DNA of 64,000 nucleotides, from assembly GCA_014138095.1 (NCBI GenBank), contig JACGXE010000010.1:103939-167938 (forward strand), given 5' to 3'. The DNA comes from Ochrobactrum sp. RH2CCR150 (lineage in GTDB: Bacteria > Pseudomonadota > Alphaproteobacteria > Rhizobiales > Rhizobiaceae). Of the stretch, positions 1-10,967 are shown one piece after another. Made by a program: the position numbers and the translations under genes. A model generated the notes under the pieces. That model was not told the origin of the DNA and made no database searches. It saw only the letters and a program-made list of their open reading frames with translations. Position 1 is the first letter of the stretch. Each line of letters opens with the position of its first letter.

Positions 1-285
1 ATGCGCATCGGCATAATCGTCGACGTCTTCATTCAGCGCCAGCTGGTCCCCCATGGCGAAGTCCAGATCCTTGAACTGGCGAGCCTCATTGAAATTGTGT
101 TTCTGCAGCGGCTTTTGAAGTAAATTCCATAACACATTGGCATCGTTGATCAGTTGCGCATCATAGATATGATTGATTTCGCGCAGCGCACTTTGGAAAG
201 CGAACACGCCGATAATAACCAACGCGATGAGAATTGTCGGAGCGACGCGGATAAACAGGCTCCACGTCAAGGTGGGCTGTTTCAT
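1..285 (-). CDS. Sensor histidine kinase, N-terminal part (cut by window edge)
   Basis: The visible 95 residues start at an ATG whose first bases overlap the stop of the response regulator (ATGA overlap at 285-282), the usual arrangement of a cotranscribed two-component pair. The N-terminus is MKQPTLTWSLFIRVAPTILI, followed by a hydrophobic segment at about residues 10-30 and then a polar periplasmic stretch, as in TctE/QseC-type membrane kinases. The histidine box and ATPase domain lie outside the window, so the kinase call rests on position, topology and the paired regulator. Confidence 0.75.
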   Translation of the reverse strand, partial: MKQPTLTWSLFIRVAPTILIALVIIGVFAFQSALREINHIYDAQLINDANVLWNLLQKPLQKHNFNEARQFKDLDFAMGDQLALNEDVDDYADAH

Positions 286-938
286 CGTTCAACCATATAT
301 CCGACACCGCGCATCGAGGTGATGAAATCCGCCCCCAGTTTCTTGCGCAGATTGTAGATAATCACCTCGGTGGTGTTGCTTTCAATGGCGCTTTCCGTGC
401 TGTAGAGCGCATATTCGATATCGCGCTTGGTCACATATTTGCCTGCGCGTTCCATCAAAAGCTTCAGCAGTTGAAACTCTTTCGCGGTAACGGCAATTTG
501 GCCATCGCTTCCGCGCACAACCATTGCTGCCGGGTCAACTTCAATCGGGCCGCTTTTCAGAATGCTATCTGCACGTCCGTCTCGCCGCCGCAACACAGCG
601 CGCAAACGGGCGAGCAATTCTTCCAGATCGAATGGTTTGGTGAGATAATCATCGGCGCCACTGTCTAGCCCCTCAACCCGTTGTTGCGGCAGATCGCGCG
701 CCGTCAACAGGAGGATAGGTATACTGTTACCCGATTGTCTGGCTCTGCGCAGAACGTCTATGCCACTTAGTTTCGGCAGATTAACATCAAGCACCACGAT
801 GCTGTATTCGAGCGTTGCCAACGCCTCGACTGCAGCCTCGCCGTCCTGCACCCAATCAACGCCATAAGCATGTTTCTCAAGGACCTGAGAGAGAGAACGC
901 CCTAATATAATATCATCTTCAACAAGTAAGACGCGCAA
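282..938 (-). CDS. OmpR-family response regulator
   Basis: This 218-residue protein has a receiver domain (residues 1-115) followed by a winged-helix DNA-binding domain (about 125-218). Acidic residues E7-D9, the phosphoacceptor D51 in VVLDVNLP, T79 and K101 are all in place, so it should be phosphorylatable. The C-terminus VGYMVER is typical of the OmpR/PhoB winged helix. It resembles the TctD/QseB/PmrA subgroup. It is followed with a 4-base overlap by the kinase gene, its likely partner. The signal sensed and the target genes cannot be read from the window; the peptide ABC operon ends 107 bases upstream in the same direction, but no regulatory link is shown. Confidence 0.93.
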   Translation of the reverse strand: MRVLLVEDDIILGRSLSQVLEKHAYGVDWVQDGEAAVEALATLEYSIVVLDVNLPKLSGIDVLRRARQSGNSIPILLLTARDLPQQRVEGLDSGADDYLTKPFDLEELLARLRAVLRRRDGRADSILKSGPIEVDPAAMVVRGSDGQIAVTAKEFQLLKLLMERAGKYVTKRDIEYALYSTESAIESNTTEVIIYNLRKKLGADFITSMRGVGYMVER

Positions 939-1044
939 TCTTCTAACCTTCAGCCATGAAGAATTTGAATTCTTAGCCCGGCCATTCCGGCAATTTTACG
1001 ACAGTCGTTAGCGCTGCATTATGAATCAGAGCGCAGTCCTTTGC

Positions 1045-2031
1045 TTATCCCCGCTCAATAACGCGAATGTGTTGCCCTTCGCCAATATCGATGAGTTGCG
1101 TGGGCGGCGGTATCTGATGAACATCATGCTTGCCGAAATTCTGCGGATAGAAAGCGTAGCCCTCCGGCGCTTCCGGGGCGGCTTTGTCGTCGAGAAGACG
1201 TCCCCCTGCAAGCTCCGTCATGGGATCTGGAATGGCCGAGATCAACCGCCTTGTGTAAGGATGGGTCGGATTTGAGAAAATTCGATCCCAGGGTCCGCTT
1301 TCGACAATCTGTCCGAAATACATGACGGCCACACGGTCGCTCATATGTTCCACGACGCTCAGATCATGGCTGATCATGATATAGGACAGGCCGAGCCTTT
1401 CCTTCAACTCCAGCAAAAGATTGATGATTTGTGCGCGAATGGAGACGTCGAGCGCCGAGACAGGCTCATCGAGAACAATCACCTTGGGATTGAGCAAAAG
1501 TGCCCGCGCAATCCCGATGCGTTGGCGCTGACCGCCTGAAAACTCATGCGGGAAACGTTTTGCATGCTCGGGTTTCAAACCGACAAGGCGCAAGATTTCC
1601 TCGATCCGCCCATCCACCTCGCTGCGTGATGTCACGCCATGAAGCCGCAACGGGGCGGCAAGTGAGGTATAAACCGTCTGGCGCGGATTGAGCGAGGCAA
1701 ACGGATCCTGAAACACCATCTGCGCCATTTGTGCGCGTTCAAGCCGCGATGGTTCGTGTCTGCCGGTGATCGGGCGTCCTTCAAAGTAAATCTCGCCGCT
1801 TGTCGGCTTCTGCAACCCCACAATCGAAAGCGCGAGGGTGGATTTACCACAGCCGGATTCACCCACAATTGACAGGCACTCGCCCTTGTTCAGCGTCAGG
1901 CTGAGATTATTGACAGCACGCAGCAACTGTCTGGAACGGCTGAAGACGCCACCAGAGACGGGAAAATAGACGCAGATATCGTCAATGGTGACGAGCGGTT
2001 GCGTTGTTCGGGTTGAATGCATGTCATTCAT
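1045..2031 (-). CDS. Peptide-type ABC transporter ATP-binding protein (DppF/OppF-like)
   Basis: Cytoplasmic ATPase of 328 residues with Walker [10 protein letters not shown] at residues 57-65, Q-loop at Q108, signature SGGQRQR at 165-171 and Walker B VIVLDE at 184-189. The C-terminal extension after the H-loop region is of the oligopeptide/dipeptide ATPase type. It is the last gene of a minus-strand operon and starts 8 bases inside the end of the DppD-like gene, so the two ATPases should be translated together and form a heterodimer under the two permeases. The substrate is probably a peptide or another polar organic compound; the family also covers nickel and glycoside systems. Confidence 0.93.
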   Translation of the reverse strand: MNDMHSTRTTQPLVTIDDICVYFPVSGGVFSRSRQLLRAVNNLSLTLNKGECLSIVGESGCGKSTLALSIVGLQKPTSGEIYFEGRPITGRHEPSRLERAQMAQMVFQDPFASLNPRQTVYTSLAAPLRLHGVTSRSEVDGRIEEILRLVGLKPEHAKRFPHEFSGGQRQRIGIARALLLNPKVIVLDEPVSALDVSIRAQIINLLLELKERLGLSYIMISHDLSVVEHMSDRVAVMYFGQIVESGPWDRIFSNPTHPYTRRLISAIPDPMTELAGGRLLDDKAAPEAPEGYAFYPQNFGKHDVHQIPPPTQLIDIGEGQHIRVIERG

Positions 2032-3004
2032 GATGGAAACACCTCACCACACCCGCATCTTGAAGCGGCGTCCATCCCGGCTTTTCCGCGCGACATATTT
2101 CGGTTGCGCGCGTGCAGCGCGGTTCAAACCGGCACCCTTTTGGAAAAGCGGAAATGGAGGGCACTACGCCTTCAATTTCCTGCAACTGCCGTTGTCCTTC
2201 CTTCTGACGCGAACCAAGCTTGGGCAGCGATGCAAGAAGACCATGGGCATAGGGGTGCGACGGATGCTGGAACAGACCAGCTGTTATGCGCTCTTCAACC
2301 AGATGTCCCGCATACATGACGCCGACGCGGCGGCACATCTTGGCAATGACACCGAGATCATGACTGATCATCAACACGGACGTTCCGCGTTCAGCACAAA
2401 GCTCCTGCATCAGACGCAGGATTTCGGCCTGCACGGTAACATCGAGCGCTGTGGTCGGTTCGTCTGCAATCAGAAGATCAGGATCGCAAGCCAGAGCGAT
2501 CGCAATCATCACGCGCTGACGCATGCCACCCGACATCTGGTGGGGATAGTTCTTCACCCGTTGATCGGGCGCCGGAACCTGCACATTTGCAAGCGCTTCA
2601 ACCGCCTTGCGCTCGGCTTCATGCCAGGTCGCGCCTTGATGCAGCACAAACATTTCCGCTATCTGCCGTCCAACAGGCGACAGAGGATTGAGCGCAGTCA
2701 TTGGCTCCTGAAAAATCATCGCGATGCGACTGCCGCGCAGTTTGCGCATTTCGCGCGACGACAGACTGTGCAAATCCTGTCCGTTGAAGCGGATAGCGCC
2801 ACCGGTAACTGACAGAGGTTTGCGCAGCAAACCGATCATCGACAACGCTGTTACGCTCTTGCCGCAACCGGATTCACCCACGAGACCGAAGGTCTCTCCC
2901 GCGCCAATGGTGAAGGATACATCTTCAACCACATTGTGCCTGGTGGAGCCGGACACGATATCGATGCGAAGGTTTTCCACCTCCAGAAGTGCTTTTTCGC
3001 TCAT
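2024..3004 (-). CDS. Peptide-type ABC transporter ATP-binding protein (DppD/OppD-like)
   Basis: Second ATPase of the importer, 326 residues from the ATG at 3004, which overlaps the permease stop (ATGA). A longer reading to 3115 would run through the permease coding region and is rejected. Walker A GESGCGKS is at residues 43-50, the signature MSGGMRQR at 157-164 and Walker B LLIADE at 177-182. The C-terminal tail carries the cysteine-containing segment ([15 protein letters not shown]) usual for OppD/DppD proteins, where cysteines have been linked to iron-sulfur binding in homologues. It pairs with the DppF-like protein encoded immediately downstream. Confidence 0.93.
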   Translation of the reverse strand: MSEKALLEVENLRIDIVSGSTRHNVVEDVSFTIGAGETFGLVGESGCGKSVTALSMIGLLRKPLSVTGGAIRFNGQDLHSLSSREMRKLRGSRIAMIFQEPMTALNPLSPVGRQIAEMFVLHQGATWHEAERKAVEALANVQVPAPDQRVKNYPHQMSGGMRQRVMIAIALACDPDLLIADEPTTALDVTVQAEILRLMQELCAERGTSVLMISHDLGVIAKMCRRVGVMYAGHLVEERITAGLFQHPSHPYAHGLLASLPKLGSRQKEGQRQLQEIEGVVPSISAFPKGCRFEPRCTRATEICRAEKPGWTPLQDAGVVRCFHHE

Positions 3005-3822
3005 ACCTTGCGTGTCCTCATATGCGGGTCGAGCCAGTCGCGCAGGCCATCGCCGAAGAGATTGAGACCAAGCACGGTGAGGAAGATCGCCACGCCGGGG
3101 AAAATCGCGGCCCATGGCGCATTGACGATGAGTTCGCGCGCGTCGGTCAGCATGTTACCCCAGCTTGGATCAGGCGGGCTGATACCAAGCCCGAGATAGG
3201 AAAGCGCAGCCTCGGCGAGAATGGCGTCACCCATGCCAAGTGTGCCAATGACGAGGATCGGACCGATCATATTGGGCACAATCTGCGTGATCATGATGCG
3301 AATATCACTGTAGCCCAACATTTTTGCCGCTTGCACATAACCTTGCTTCTTGAGCGAAAGCGTCGAGCTGCGGGCGATGCGACATGTCCACGACCAGTTT
3401 GTCAGACCAAGCGCCAGTAAGAGGCTGGGGAGGCCGGGGCCGAGAACCGCCATGATGGCCAGCGCAAAAATCAGTGACGGGATTGCCAGCATCAGATTGG
3501 TCAACCCGTTGACGAAATCGTCCCACCAACCGCCGAAATAGCCCGCCGATATACCGAAGCCGAGACCGATCACCGTGTTGATGCATTGCGAGACAATGCC
3601 GACCGTCAACGATATCTGCGCGCCATAGAGAATACGCGAGTAAACGTCGCGGCCTTGTGCATCAGTCCCGAACCAGAACTGGGCGTCGGGCGGCAATTCG
3701 GCATTCATAAGATCGGCATCAAGAACCGGATGATAATGAGCCAGCAACGGCGCAAAGACTGCCGCTACCAGAATGATGATGCATACGAGCCCGCCGAATA
3801 CGAGATTAAAACGCAGCTTCAT
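3001..3822 (-). CDS. Peptide-type ABC transporter permease (DppC-like)
   Basis: Inner-membrane permease of 273 residues starting [15 protein letters not shown]. The conserved N-terminal feature [13 protein letters not shown] and the EAA-type cytoplasmic loop ([19 protein letters not shown]) mark it as the DppC/OppC partner of the upstream DppB-like permease. The open frame extends to 3873, but that would overlap the DppB gene by about 47 bases; the ATG at 3822, five bases before the DppB stop, gives the family's normal N-terminus. It overlaps the next gene by ATGA. It should form the membrane channel together with DppB. Confidence 0.9.
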   Translation of the reverse strand: MKLRFNLVFGGLVCIIILVAAVFAPLLAHYHPVLDADLMNAELPPDAQFWFGTDAQGRDVYSRILYGAQISLTVGIVSQCINTVIGLGFGISAGYFGGWWDDFVNGLTNLMLAIPSLIFALAIMAVLGPGLPSLLLALGLTNWSWTCRIARSSTLSLKKQGYVQAAKMLGYSDIRIMITQIVPNMIGPILVIGTLGMGDAILAEAALSYLGLGISPPDPSWGNMLTDARELIVNAPWAAIFPGVAIFLTVLGLNLFGDGLRDWLDPHMRTRKV

Positions 3823-3826
3823 TGGC

Positions 3827-4762
3827 TTACTCGTGGCTGATGCGCGGGTCGATGACCGCGTAAAGAATGTCAACGATCGTGTTGATGACGAGGAACCATA
3901 AAACGATCACGAGAATTGCGCCTTGCACAACGGGAATGTCGCGCAGTGAAACGCTGTCGATCAGCAAAGAGCCAAGGCCGGGCCACGAGAAGAGCTTTTC
4001 CACGACGACGGCCTGCCCCATCATCGATCCGAATTGCAGGCCGATTGTCGTTATGATCAGCACAAGCGCGTTGCGCATGACATGCCATTTTACGAGCCTG
4101 AAGCTGTTCATACCCTTCGAGCGTGCCGTGCGGATGAAATCAGCGCCCATCACTTCCAGCACTGCGGCGCGCGTTGTTCGCGCCAGCAAAGCCAAGGGTG
4201 CTACACCCAAAGTCAGCGCGGGTAGAATGATGTTGCGTATACCGCCGTCGCCATAACCGAAACTGGGCAGCCAGCCGAGTGTCAGCGCAAAAAGATACAT
4301 AGCCAACAGACCAAGCCAGAATTGCGGCATTGAAAGCCCGGAAACTGCACCGATCATCGTCGTGCTGTCAAGAATGCTTCCGGGCTTGAGGGCCGCGAGA
4401 AACCCCAGCGGCACGCCGATCAAAATTGCAAATCCCATTGCTGCAAAGGCAAGTTTCAAGGTCGGCCACATGCGTTCCTGAATAAGCGTAGCGACCGGCT
4501 GTCTTGAGCGATAAGACGTGCCGAGATCGAACTTGGCGAGTTGAACGAGATAGTTGCCGAAACGCACGTGAACGGGTTTGTCGAGGCCGAATTCCTGCGT
4601 GATTTTTTCGACCAGTTTCGGGTCGCTCATGCCTTTGCCGCTGGCAACAAGACCTGTAGCGATGCTGCCCGGAACAACGCTGAAGATGACGAAGACCAGC
4701 AACGACACCGCCAGAACAGTCGGGATCATCTGCAAGACGCGACGGACAATGAAATAGAGCAC
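3827..4762 (-). CDS. Peptide-type ABC transporter permease (DppB-like)
   Basis: Inner-membrane permease of 311 residues with about six hydrophobic segments and the DppB-type EAA loop (DFIRTARSKGMNSFRLV, about residues 209-225). The first codon is GTG, not ATG: it is preceded by a near-perfect ribosome site AGGAGG with five bases of spacing, which supports this start. It follows the binding-protein gene after 93 bases that contain a strong hairpin (4814-4837), an arrangement often seen where more binding protein than permease is needed. Confidence 0.93.
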   Translation of the reverse strand: MLYFIVRRVLQMIPTVLAVSLLVFVIFSVVPGSIATGLVASGKGMSDPKLVEKITQEFGLDKPVHVRFGNYLVQLAKFDLGTSYRSRQPVATLIQERMWPTLKLAFAAMGFAILIGVPLGFLAALKPGSILDSTTMIGAVSGLSMPQFWLGLLAMYLFALTLGWLPSFGYGDGGIRNIILPALTLGVAPLALLARTTRAAVLEVMGADFIRTARSKGMNSFRLVKWHVMRNALVLIITTIGLQFGSMMGQAVVVEKLFSWPGLGSLLIDSVSLRDIPVVQGAILVIVLWFLVINTIVDILYAVIDPRISHE

Positions 4763-4813
4763 GCAGTCCTCCTTTCGGATCAGCGACGAAGCGCTGGAGC
4801 AAAGGGGATATGT

Positions 4814-4837
4814 GGTCCGCTCGCGAACGAGCGGACC
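4814..4837 (-). terminator. Intra-operon hairpin between binding protein and permease
   Basis: Perfect inverted repeat GGTCCGCTCG / CGAGCGGACC, 10-base arms, 4-base loop CGAA. No T tract follows, so it is probably a stability or partial-termination hairpin at the 3' end of the binding-protein message and not a full terminator. A hairpin occurs at the equivalent position of the second peptide operon (21328-21354). Confidence 0.6.
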
Positions 4838-4855
4838 GATCCATGTGAACCAGGA

Positions 4856-6451
4856 TTAACGACCGGACGGAACCGTGTCGTCGACCCACAGCTTTTCATA
4901 GGACTGAACAGCAATTTCAGCCGCATTCGGTTGCAAGCCATGCAACCACGGCTGATGCGCCATGACAGCCTTGTTGTAGTTGAAGAACCAGACTGGCGCC
5001 TCTTCCTGCAACAGATTATTGGCCTTCTTCAGAAGTTCATTCTTCTCTTCGTCGGTCTTGGCAGCCTTTGCAGCATCGACAATCTTGTCGAATTCCGGAT
5101 TGGAGAACTTCTGATAGTTACAGGCCGATTGCGGCGTGGTCGAATAGAAGCACTGCATCGCGGTCAGTGCATCCGGGCCGCTTTCCAGTGACCACATATA
5201 GGCCTGGAAATTACCAGCCGGGACGACATCAGCAAGAACTGACGCCTCGACAGGCTTTGCCTTCACCTTGATGCCGACTTTTGCCAGCATCGGAATGATC
5301 GCCTGAACAATGGTCAAACCCCAGCTTTCATTCTGCGTTGCAGTCAGCTCGAACTCAAAACCATCCGGATAACCGGCCTCTGCGAGCAGGGCCTTGGCTT
5401 TTTCAGGGTCGTAAGGATAGGGCTTCGCATCCTTGTCGAATGCTGGCGACGAATTCGGGAGCCAACCAACTGCACGGTAAGCCTTGTCCTTGACGAGACG
5501 CTTGATGATGAGATCACTATCGATGGCGTAGTTGATCGCCTGGCGAACGCGCTTGTCCTGAAACGGCTTGAAATCGGGATTGAAGCCGACCGCGCGCGTA
5601 TAGGCCTCGGCAACTTCTAGCATGTTTTTCGCAAGTTCCGGATCTGCGCGATAGGTGCTGTATTGTGCTGGTCCAAGCACCGCTACGTCGATTTCCTTGT
5701 TGCGGAAGGCAACATCACGTGCAGCGGCATCGCCCATGATCATAATATTGATCTTGTCGGCATAAGGCTTGCCCTTGTCGTAATACTTATCCCACTTCTC
5801 AACCGTCAGACGGGAGCCGGGGACATATTCGGCAAACTTGTAAGGTCCAAGCCCAATCGGGTGACGCTGAAATTCCTCACTATCGCCCTGCCCGGCCGGA
5901 TAAATCGCCGTGTTGTTGTACATAAACTGATAACCGGGATCGATTGGCTGCTTGAGTGTGATTTCCAGCGTATGATCGTCGATCTTCTTCAGGCCGGAGA
6001 TTTCCTTGGCCTTGCCCTGCGCGTATTCGTCCGCGCCTTTGATTTCAGCAATGTAACGCGCTGGAGGCATGGCCTTCTTCGGGTCCATCATCCGGGTATA
6101 GCTCCAGATGATATCGTCTGCCGTCAGCGGCTTGCCGTCATGGAAGAATGCATCCTGACGCAGCTTGTAGGTATAGACGAGCTTGTCGTCCGAAACGCTC
6201 ACATCCGTTGCCAGGCCCAATACGGGTTTGTTCTGATTTGCATCCCAATCATAAAGCGAACGATGGATAGCCTTGGCGTAAAATTCATCCTGTGTTGCAG
6301 GCGAGGACTGAATATCCAGCGTCGAGAAACTGTCACCATAAGGCGCGACAAAGTTGATGACACCGCCGGAGCGCGGCGCGTCATCGGCAAAAGCCGCAGT
6401 TCCCGCCATCAATGCGACGGACATTGCTGCAAGCAATGCAAATTTCTTCAT
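4856..6451 (-). CDS. ABC transporter substrate-binding protein, family 5 (DppA-like)
   Basis: Periplasmic solute receptor of 531 residues. A classic signal peptide (MKKFALLAAMSVALMAGTAAFA, cleavage near residue 22) precedes a mature protein with the SBP family 5 layout: RSGGVINFV start, LRQDAFFHDGKPLTADDI around residues 117-134, and a C-terminal half with DKRVRQAINYAID. Length is usual for dipeptide/oligopeptide/nickel receptors. The ATG is preceded by AAGGGGAAGATC. It lies between the amidohydrolase gene upstream and the permeases downstream on the same strand, so the imported compound is probably the amidohydrolase substrate or its product. The exact ligand cannot be read from sequence. 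Confidence 0.94.
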   Translation of the reverse strand: MKKFALLAAMSVALMAGTAAFADDAPRSGGVINFVAPYGDSFSTLDIQSSPATQDEFYAKAIHRSLYDWDANQNKPVLGLATDVSVSDDKLVYTYKLRQDAFFHDGKPLTADDIIWSYTRMMDPKKAMPPARYIAEIKGADEYAQGKAKEISGLKKIDDHTLEITLKQPIDPGYQFMYNNTAIYPAGQGDSEEFQRHPIGLGPYKFAEYVPGSRLTVEKWDKYYDKGKPYADKINIMIMGDAAARDVAFRNKEIDVAVLGPAQYSTYRADPELAKNMLEVAEAYTRAVGFNPDFKPFQDKRVRQAINYAIDSDLIIKRLVKDKAYRAVGWLPNSSPAFDKDAKPYPYDPEKAKALLAEAGYPDGFEFELTATQNESWGLTIVQAIIPMLAKVGIKVKAKPVEASVLADVVPAGNFQAYMWSLESGPDALTAMQCFYSTTPQSACNYQKFSNPEFDKIVDAAKAAKTDEEKNELLKKANNLLQEEAPVWFFNYNKAVMAHQPWLHGLQPNAAEIAVQSYEKLWVDDTVPSGR

Positions 6452-6496
6452 GATCTTCCCCTTTTGATTTTTGTAGATCCGATGAATGAACGTATT

Positions 6497-6526
6497 CAGG
6501 CAACGAAGCTTTGGCTTCGCTGCCTG
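6497..6526 (-). repeat. Inverted repeat between amidohydrolase and binding-protein genes
   Basis: Hairpin CAGGCA-a-CGAAGC / GCTTCG-c-TGCCTG, 12 paired bases with one mismatch and a 4-base loop, lying just after the amidohydrolase stop. No T tract follows on the minus strand. It may set the relative expression of the enzyme and the binding protein. Confidence 0.5.
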
Positions 6527-6532
6527 TTCTCC

Positions 6533-8164
6533 CTACGAACGTTCGAACACCACTTCACCTTCGCGAATGGTGAGCATGCAATGCGTATCGTTGAGAATTT
6601 CCTCCGGCTTCGCCGTGAGCATATTGCGCGAGAAAACCGCAATATCAGCCGCCTGTCCCGCAACCAGCTTGCCTTTGACGTTTTCAAGCTTCTGCGAAAA
6701 AGCACCATATTCAGTGTAGACCTGAAGAGCCTCTTCAATGGTCACGCGTTCGCGCGCATCCATGACCGTGCCCTTACCCGTTTCGCGCGTCAGCATCGAA
6801 TAGATATTGGGATACGGATTTGGATGGCAGACCGGCGCATCGCTTCCGGTCGCAGGCTTGAAGCCAAGGTCTTTCCACGTCTTGAGCGGGTAGCTTGAAA
6901 GCGCCCTCTTCTCACCCAGAACGGAAATATAGGCATCACCAAAATCATAGATGAAGACTTGCTGTGGGCACGGATAAATACCGGCTTTCTTCATGCGCTC
7001 ATGCTGTTCCGGTGTGGAGAATCCGCAATGCTCAATGCGGTGACGGCGGTTCGAATCCGGATAGGCTGCAAGCGCCTTCTCATAAGCGGTAATGAGCTGT
7101 CCAATGGCCGCATCGCCGATGGCGTGGCAGGCCAGCTGATATCCCTTCTTATGGGTATCCAGCACCAGTGCTTCCAGCTCTGCATTCGGCAATATCTGCA
7201 CACCAATATTGTTGTCGTCGCCGAGATAGGGCTTGCTCATCCAGGCGGTGCGACCGCCAGCAGAACCATCGAGGAATATCTTGACCGCGCCAACCGTCAG
7301 CATGTCATCGCCAACACCTGAGACCAGTCCGGCTTCGTAGCATTTTTCAACGATTGAAGGGCCAGGATCGCCCAGCAGAACCAGCCACGTGCGCACTGGC
7401 AGCCGCTTCTGCAACTTGGCAATATTGTAGGCGCGAATTTCATCAAAGCCCGCGACCTGACCGACCGCCGCATCCATAACGCTTGTAATGCCAAAGGAAA
7501 GCAGCAGATTGCCCGCCGCCTCAATGGCTTCGATCATTTCTTCCGTGGTCGCTGTCGGGATCGCCTTGCGAACTGCGCCTTGTGCATTTTCGGCAACCAT
7601 ACCGGTCAGAACGCCGTTCTGCTGCTCAATCAGACCGCCATCCGGCACGGGCGATTTTTCATCAATACCGGCGAGTTCAAAGGCCTTCGAATTGAAGATC
7701 GATACGTGACCGCAGGCACGCACCAGCATGACAGGATGGTCTGGCGCGACCGCATCGAGTTCCGATTTATGGGGATGGCGACCAACATCAAGCTTGGTTT
7801 GATCATAACCACGTGCCTTGATCCAGGTGCCCGGAGGGACCGTCGCCGCCTTTTCGCGGATTGCATCAAGCAGGCTTTCAAGCGTTGGAGCTGCATGGGC
7901 CGTCGCGTCAAGCCATTTAAGCGTAAGCCCGACCGATATCAGGTGAAGGTGAGAATCGTTCAGTCCCGGTGTGGCGAAACGACCTTTCAGATCGATCAGC
8001 TCTGTTTTGTCGCCCTTAAGGCCCCAGACCTGATCTTTGGTACCAGTGGCAAGCACCTTGCCTTGCCAGATTGCCAGGGCTTCGACCGTGCCCTCTTCGT
8101 ATCCACACCAGATCGTGCCGTTATAAATTATGGTATCAGCACGCATTTCGGGCATTACAGACAT
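6533..8164 (-). CDS. Amidohydrolase family 3 protein (YtcJ-like)
   Basis: This 543-residue protein has the amidohydrolase 3 architecture: an N-terminal beta-sandwich strand set (ADTIIYNGTIW), the metal-binding motif NDSHLHLI near residue 70, a TIM-barrel body, and a C-terminal segment with TGSDAPVCHPNPY and the returning sandwich (AGQAADIAVFSR). The family hydrolyses C-N bonds of N-formyl, N-acyl or cyclic amide compounds using one or two divalent metals; the substrate here is unknown. The start is supported by GGGAGGGGATC upstream. It is the first gene of the minus-strand operon with a peptide-type importer, so it probably acts in the cytoplasm on the imported compound (inference). Confidence 0.88.
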   Translation of the reverse strand: MSVMPEMRADTIIYNGTIWCGYEEGTVEALAIWQGKVLATGTKDQVWGLKGDKTELIDLKGRFATPGLNDSHLHLISVGLTLKWLDATAHAAPTLESLLDAIREKAATVPPGTWIKARGYDQTKLDVGRHPHKSELDAVAPDHPVMLVRACGHVSIFNSKAFELAGIDEKSPVPDGGLIEQQNGVLTGMVAENAQGAVRKAIPTATTEEMIEAIEAAGNLLLSFGITSVMDAAVGQVAGFDEIRAYNIAKLQKRLPVRTWLVLLGDPGPSIVEKCYEAGLVSGVGDDMLTVGAVKIFLDGSAGGRTAWMSKPYLGDDNNIGVQILPNAELEALVLDTHKKGYQLACHAIGDAAIGQLITAYEKALAAYPDSNRRHRIEHCGFSTPEQHERMKKAGIYPCPQQVFIYDFGDAYISVLGEKRALSSYPLKTWKDLGFKPATGSDAPVCHPNPYPNIYSMLTRETGKGTVMDARERVTIEEALQVYTEYGAFSQKLENVKGKLVAGQAADIAVFSRNMLTAKPEEILNDTHCMLTIREGEVVFERS

Positions 8165-8481
8165 TCAGCGATCCCCTCCCTAAGTTACCGCTTTCATAGA
8201 ACTATTGAGCAGAGTTCCACTGATGTATCAACCGTTCAAGCCGTGGATTTGACAAATTTTTTGGGAGCAACTTGAGCAGATTGACGAACTTGGCGACGGT
8301 TTGCCGAAACGGCTTGCAAACGCAATTGTCCAGCCAGCTTTATTGTAAGCTGGCTAATAGAAGCATACAATTTGAACGGGAATAACGAGCCGCGCTTCAA
8401 CAGCAATAGCGGCCACGGATTATAAGAAGCACTAAAAAACTGAAGGCGGAGCCGCATGGCCCCGCCTTCCTTTTTCATCGA
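8165..8481. other. Intergenic region between glutamate dehydrogenase and the peptide operon
   Basis: No credible gene: the one minus-strand frame here (to 8478) has no conserved start region and overlaps the terminator. The stretch holds a 9-base perfect inverted repeat AGCCAGCTT / AAGCTGGCT (8332-8355) with a 6-base loop, and the dehydrogenase terminator (8434-8475). The promoter of the amidohydrolase operon must lie in 8165-8330, but I see no strong match to the standard promoter hexamers. Confidence 0.6.
8434..8475. terminator. Rho-independent terminator after glutamate dehydrogenase (usable on both strands)
   Basis: A GC-rich stem AAGGCGGGGCC-atgc-GGCTCCGCCTT (one internal mismatch) is followed on the minus strand by CAGTTTTTT and on the plus strand by CCTTTTT. 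It begins a few bases past the dehydrogenase stop codon, so its main job is to end that message. Confidence 0.85.
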
Positions 8482-9876
<1,395 letters not shown>

Positions 9877-9969
9877 CTAGAATAAAATTTGACCAATTTG
9901 AATAAGTATTAAGCATTAGTTTTGCAAAAAGCGCGCAGACGCCCATTTTTAAAGCACGACCATCCCGAA

Positions 9970-10854
9970 CTAGCGCCGCCACGCAACGTATAGCGAACTG
10001 CTGATCAAGATCACGACGCCTAAAAATGTAACATTGTCTGGCACTTGGGCAAAGAATAGCCAGCTGAAGAATGTGGAGGTAATTATTTCAGTATAAGCAA
10101 AAGGCGCAACCAATGACGCCTCGCCATAATGATAGGCTCTAATGATCAGATACTGGCCAGCAAGACCGACAAGCGTCATGCCGACCGCCATCGTCCATTG
10201 AAACAGATCAAGCCCCTGCCAGAAGATGAACATCAAAGGTGCTACCACGATGAGCGCCGAGAAATGTGTCTGGAAGGTCAACGCAATCGGCGGAACACGT
10301 CGCACGCCGCTTGAGCCCTTTTTTATCGCAATGACATATCCGGCCATCGCCGCACCCGATGCCAGTGCCAGCAGGCTACCCATTTCCAGTGCGTGGTGCG
10401 TTGGCCGAATGATGACCAAAGTGGCGGCAAAACCAATAAGAAGCGCGCCCCATCGGGCGAGGCGCACCCTTTCCTTTAGAAACAGGCCTGAAAACAAGGT
10501 CACAAACAATGGCTGTACAAAGCTGATCGCCACCGCATCCGCGATTGACAGAAATTTCAGCGAACTGAAGAAGCAGACGCCTGCCAGAATGCTGAAGAAG
10601 CCCAATGCGAAAGCATTGCGCCAGCCCTGCTGTGGTGGAAGCACGGGCTGACGGCTCACAATCATAAGAGGCATCAGAAACAATGTGCCGAGCAGCATGC
10701 GCAAGAAGACGACCTGCATGGCTGGTATCTGGCTGGCAACCAGATATTTCGCTTGCACATCAATCATCGGAACAAGCGTCATCGCCAGCACCATCATAAG
10801 AATGCCGGATCCGTTCGTACTGCTCCGATGCGTGATTACCGCATCCGACGACAT
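9970..10854 (-). CDS. EamA-family (drug/metabolite) transporter
   Basis: A 294-residue inner-membrane protein with about ten hydrophobic segments arranged as two EamA repeats, usual for exporters of amino acids and metabolites. The chosen ATG at 10854 (MSSDAVITHRS) has GAGGGGTAGG upstream; the frame is open to 10929 but those codons have no family resemblance. It lies downstream of the amine oxidase gene on the same strand, separated by 113 bases, so membership in the polyamine operon is uncertain. Substrate unknown. Confidence 0.88.
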   Translation of the reverse strand: MSSDAVITHRSSTNGSGILMMVLAMTLVPMIDVQAKYLVASQIPAMQVVFLRMLLGTLFLMPLMIVSRQPVLPPQQGWRNAFALGFFSILAGVCFFSSLKFLSIADAVAISFVQPLFVTLFSGLFLKERVRLARWGALLIGFAATLVIIRPTHHALEMGSLLALASGAAMAGYVIAIKKGSSGVRRVPPIALTFQTHFSALIVVAPLMFIFWQGLDLFQWTMAVGMTLVGLAGQYLIIRAYHYGEASLVAPFAYTEIITSTFFSWLFFAQVPDNVTFLGVVILISSSLYVAWRR

Positions 10855-10967
10855 GATGTTACCTACCCCTCGCGGAGATTTTCGATAGGCCGTTGATATC
10901 AAGCCCTCGAAAACATTCTGCCCCGCCACTTGCTCTCATTTTGCCCGGCAAAAAAGATTGCCGCTCA

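Noticed and set aside
5663..6898. 411-residue plus-strand frame across the first binding protein
   Set aside because: Lies wholly opposite the binding-protein gene and the end of the amidohydrolase gene; no recognisable domain.
8236..8478. 80-residue minus-strand frame downstream of glutamate dehydrogenase
   Set aside because: Overlaps the terminator and has no start signal; treated as intergenic.
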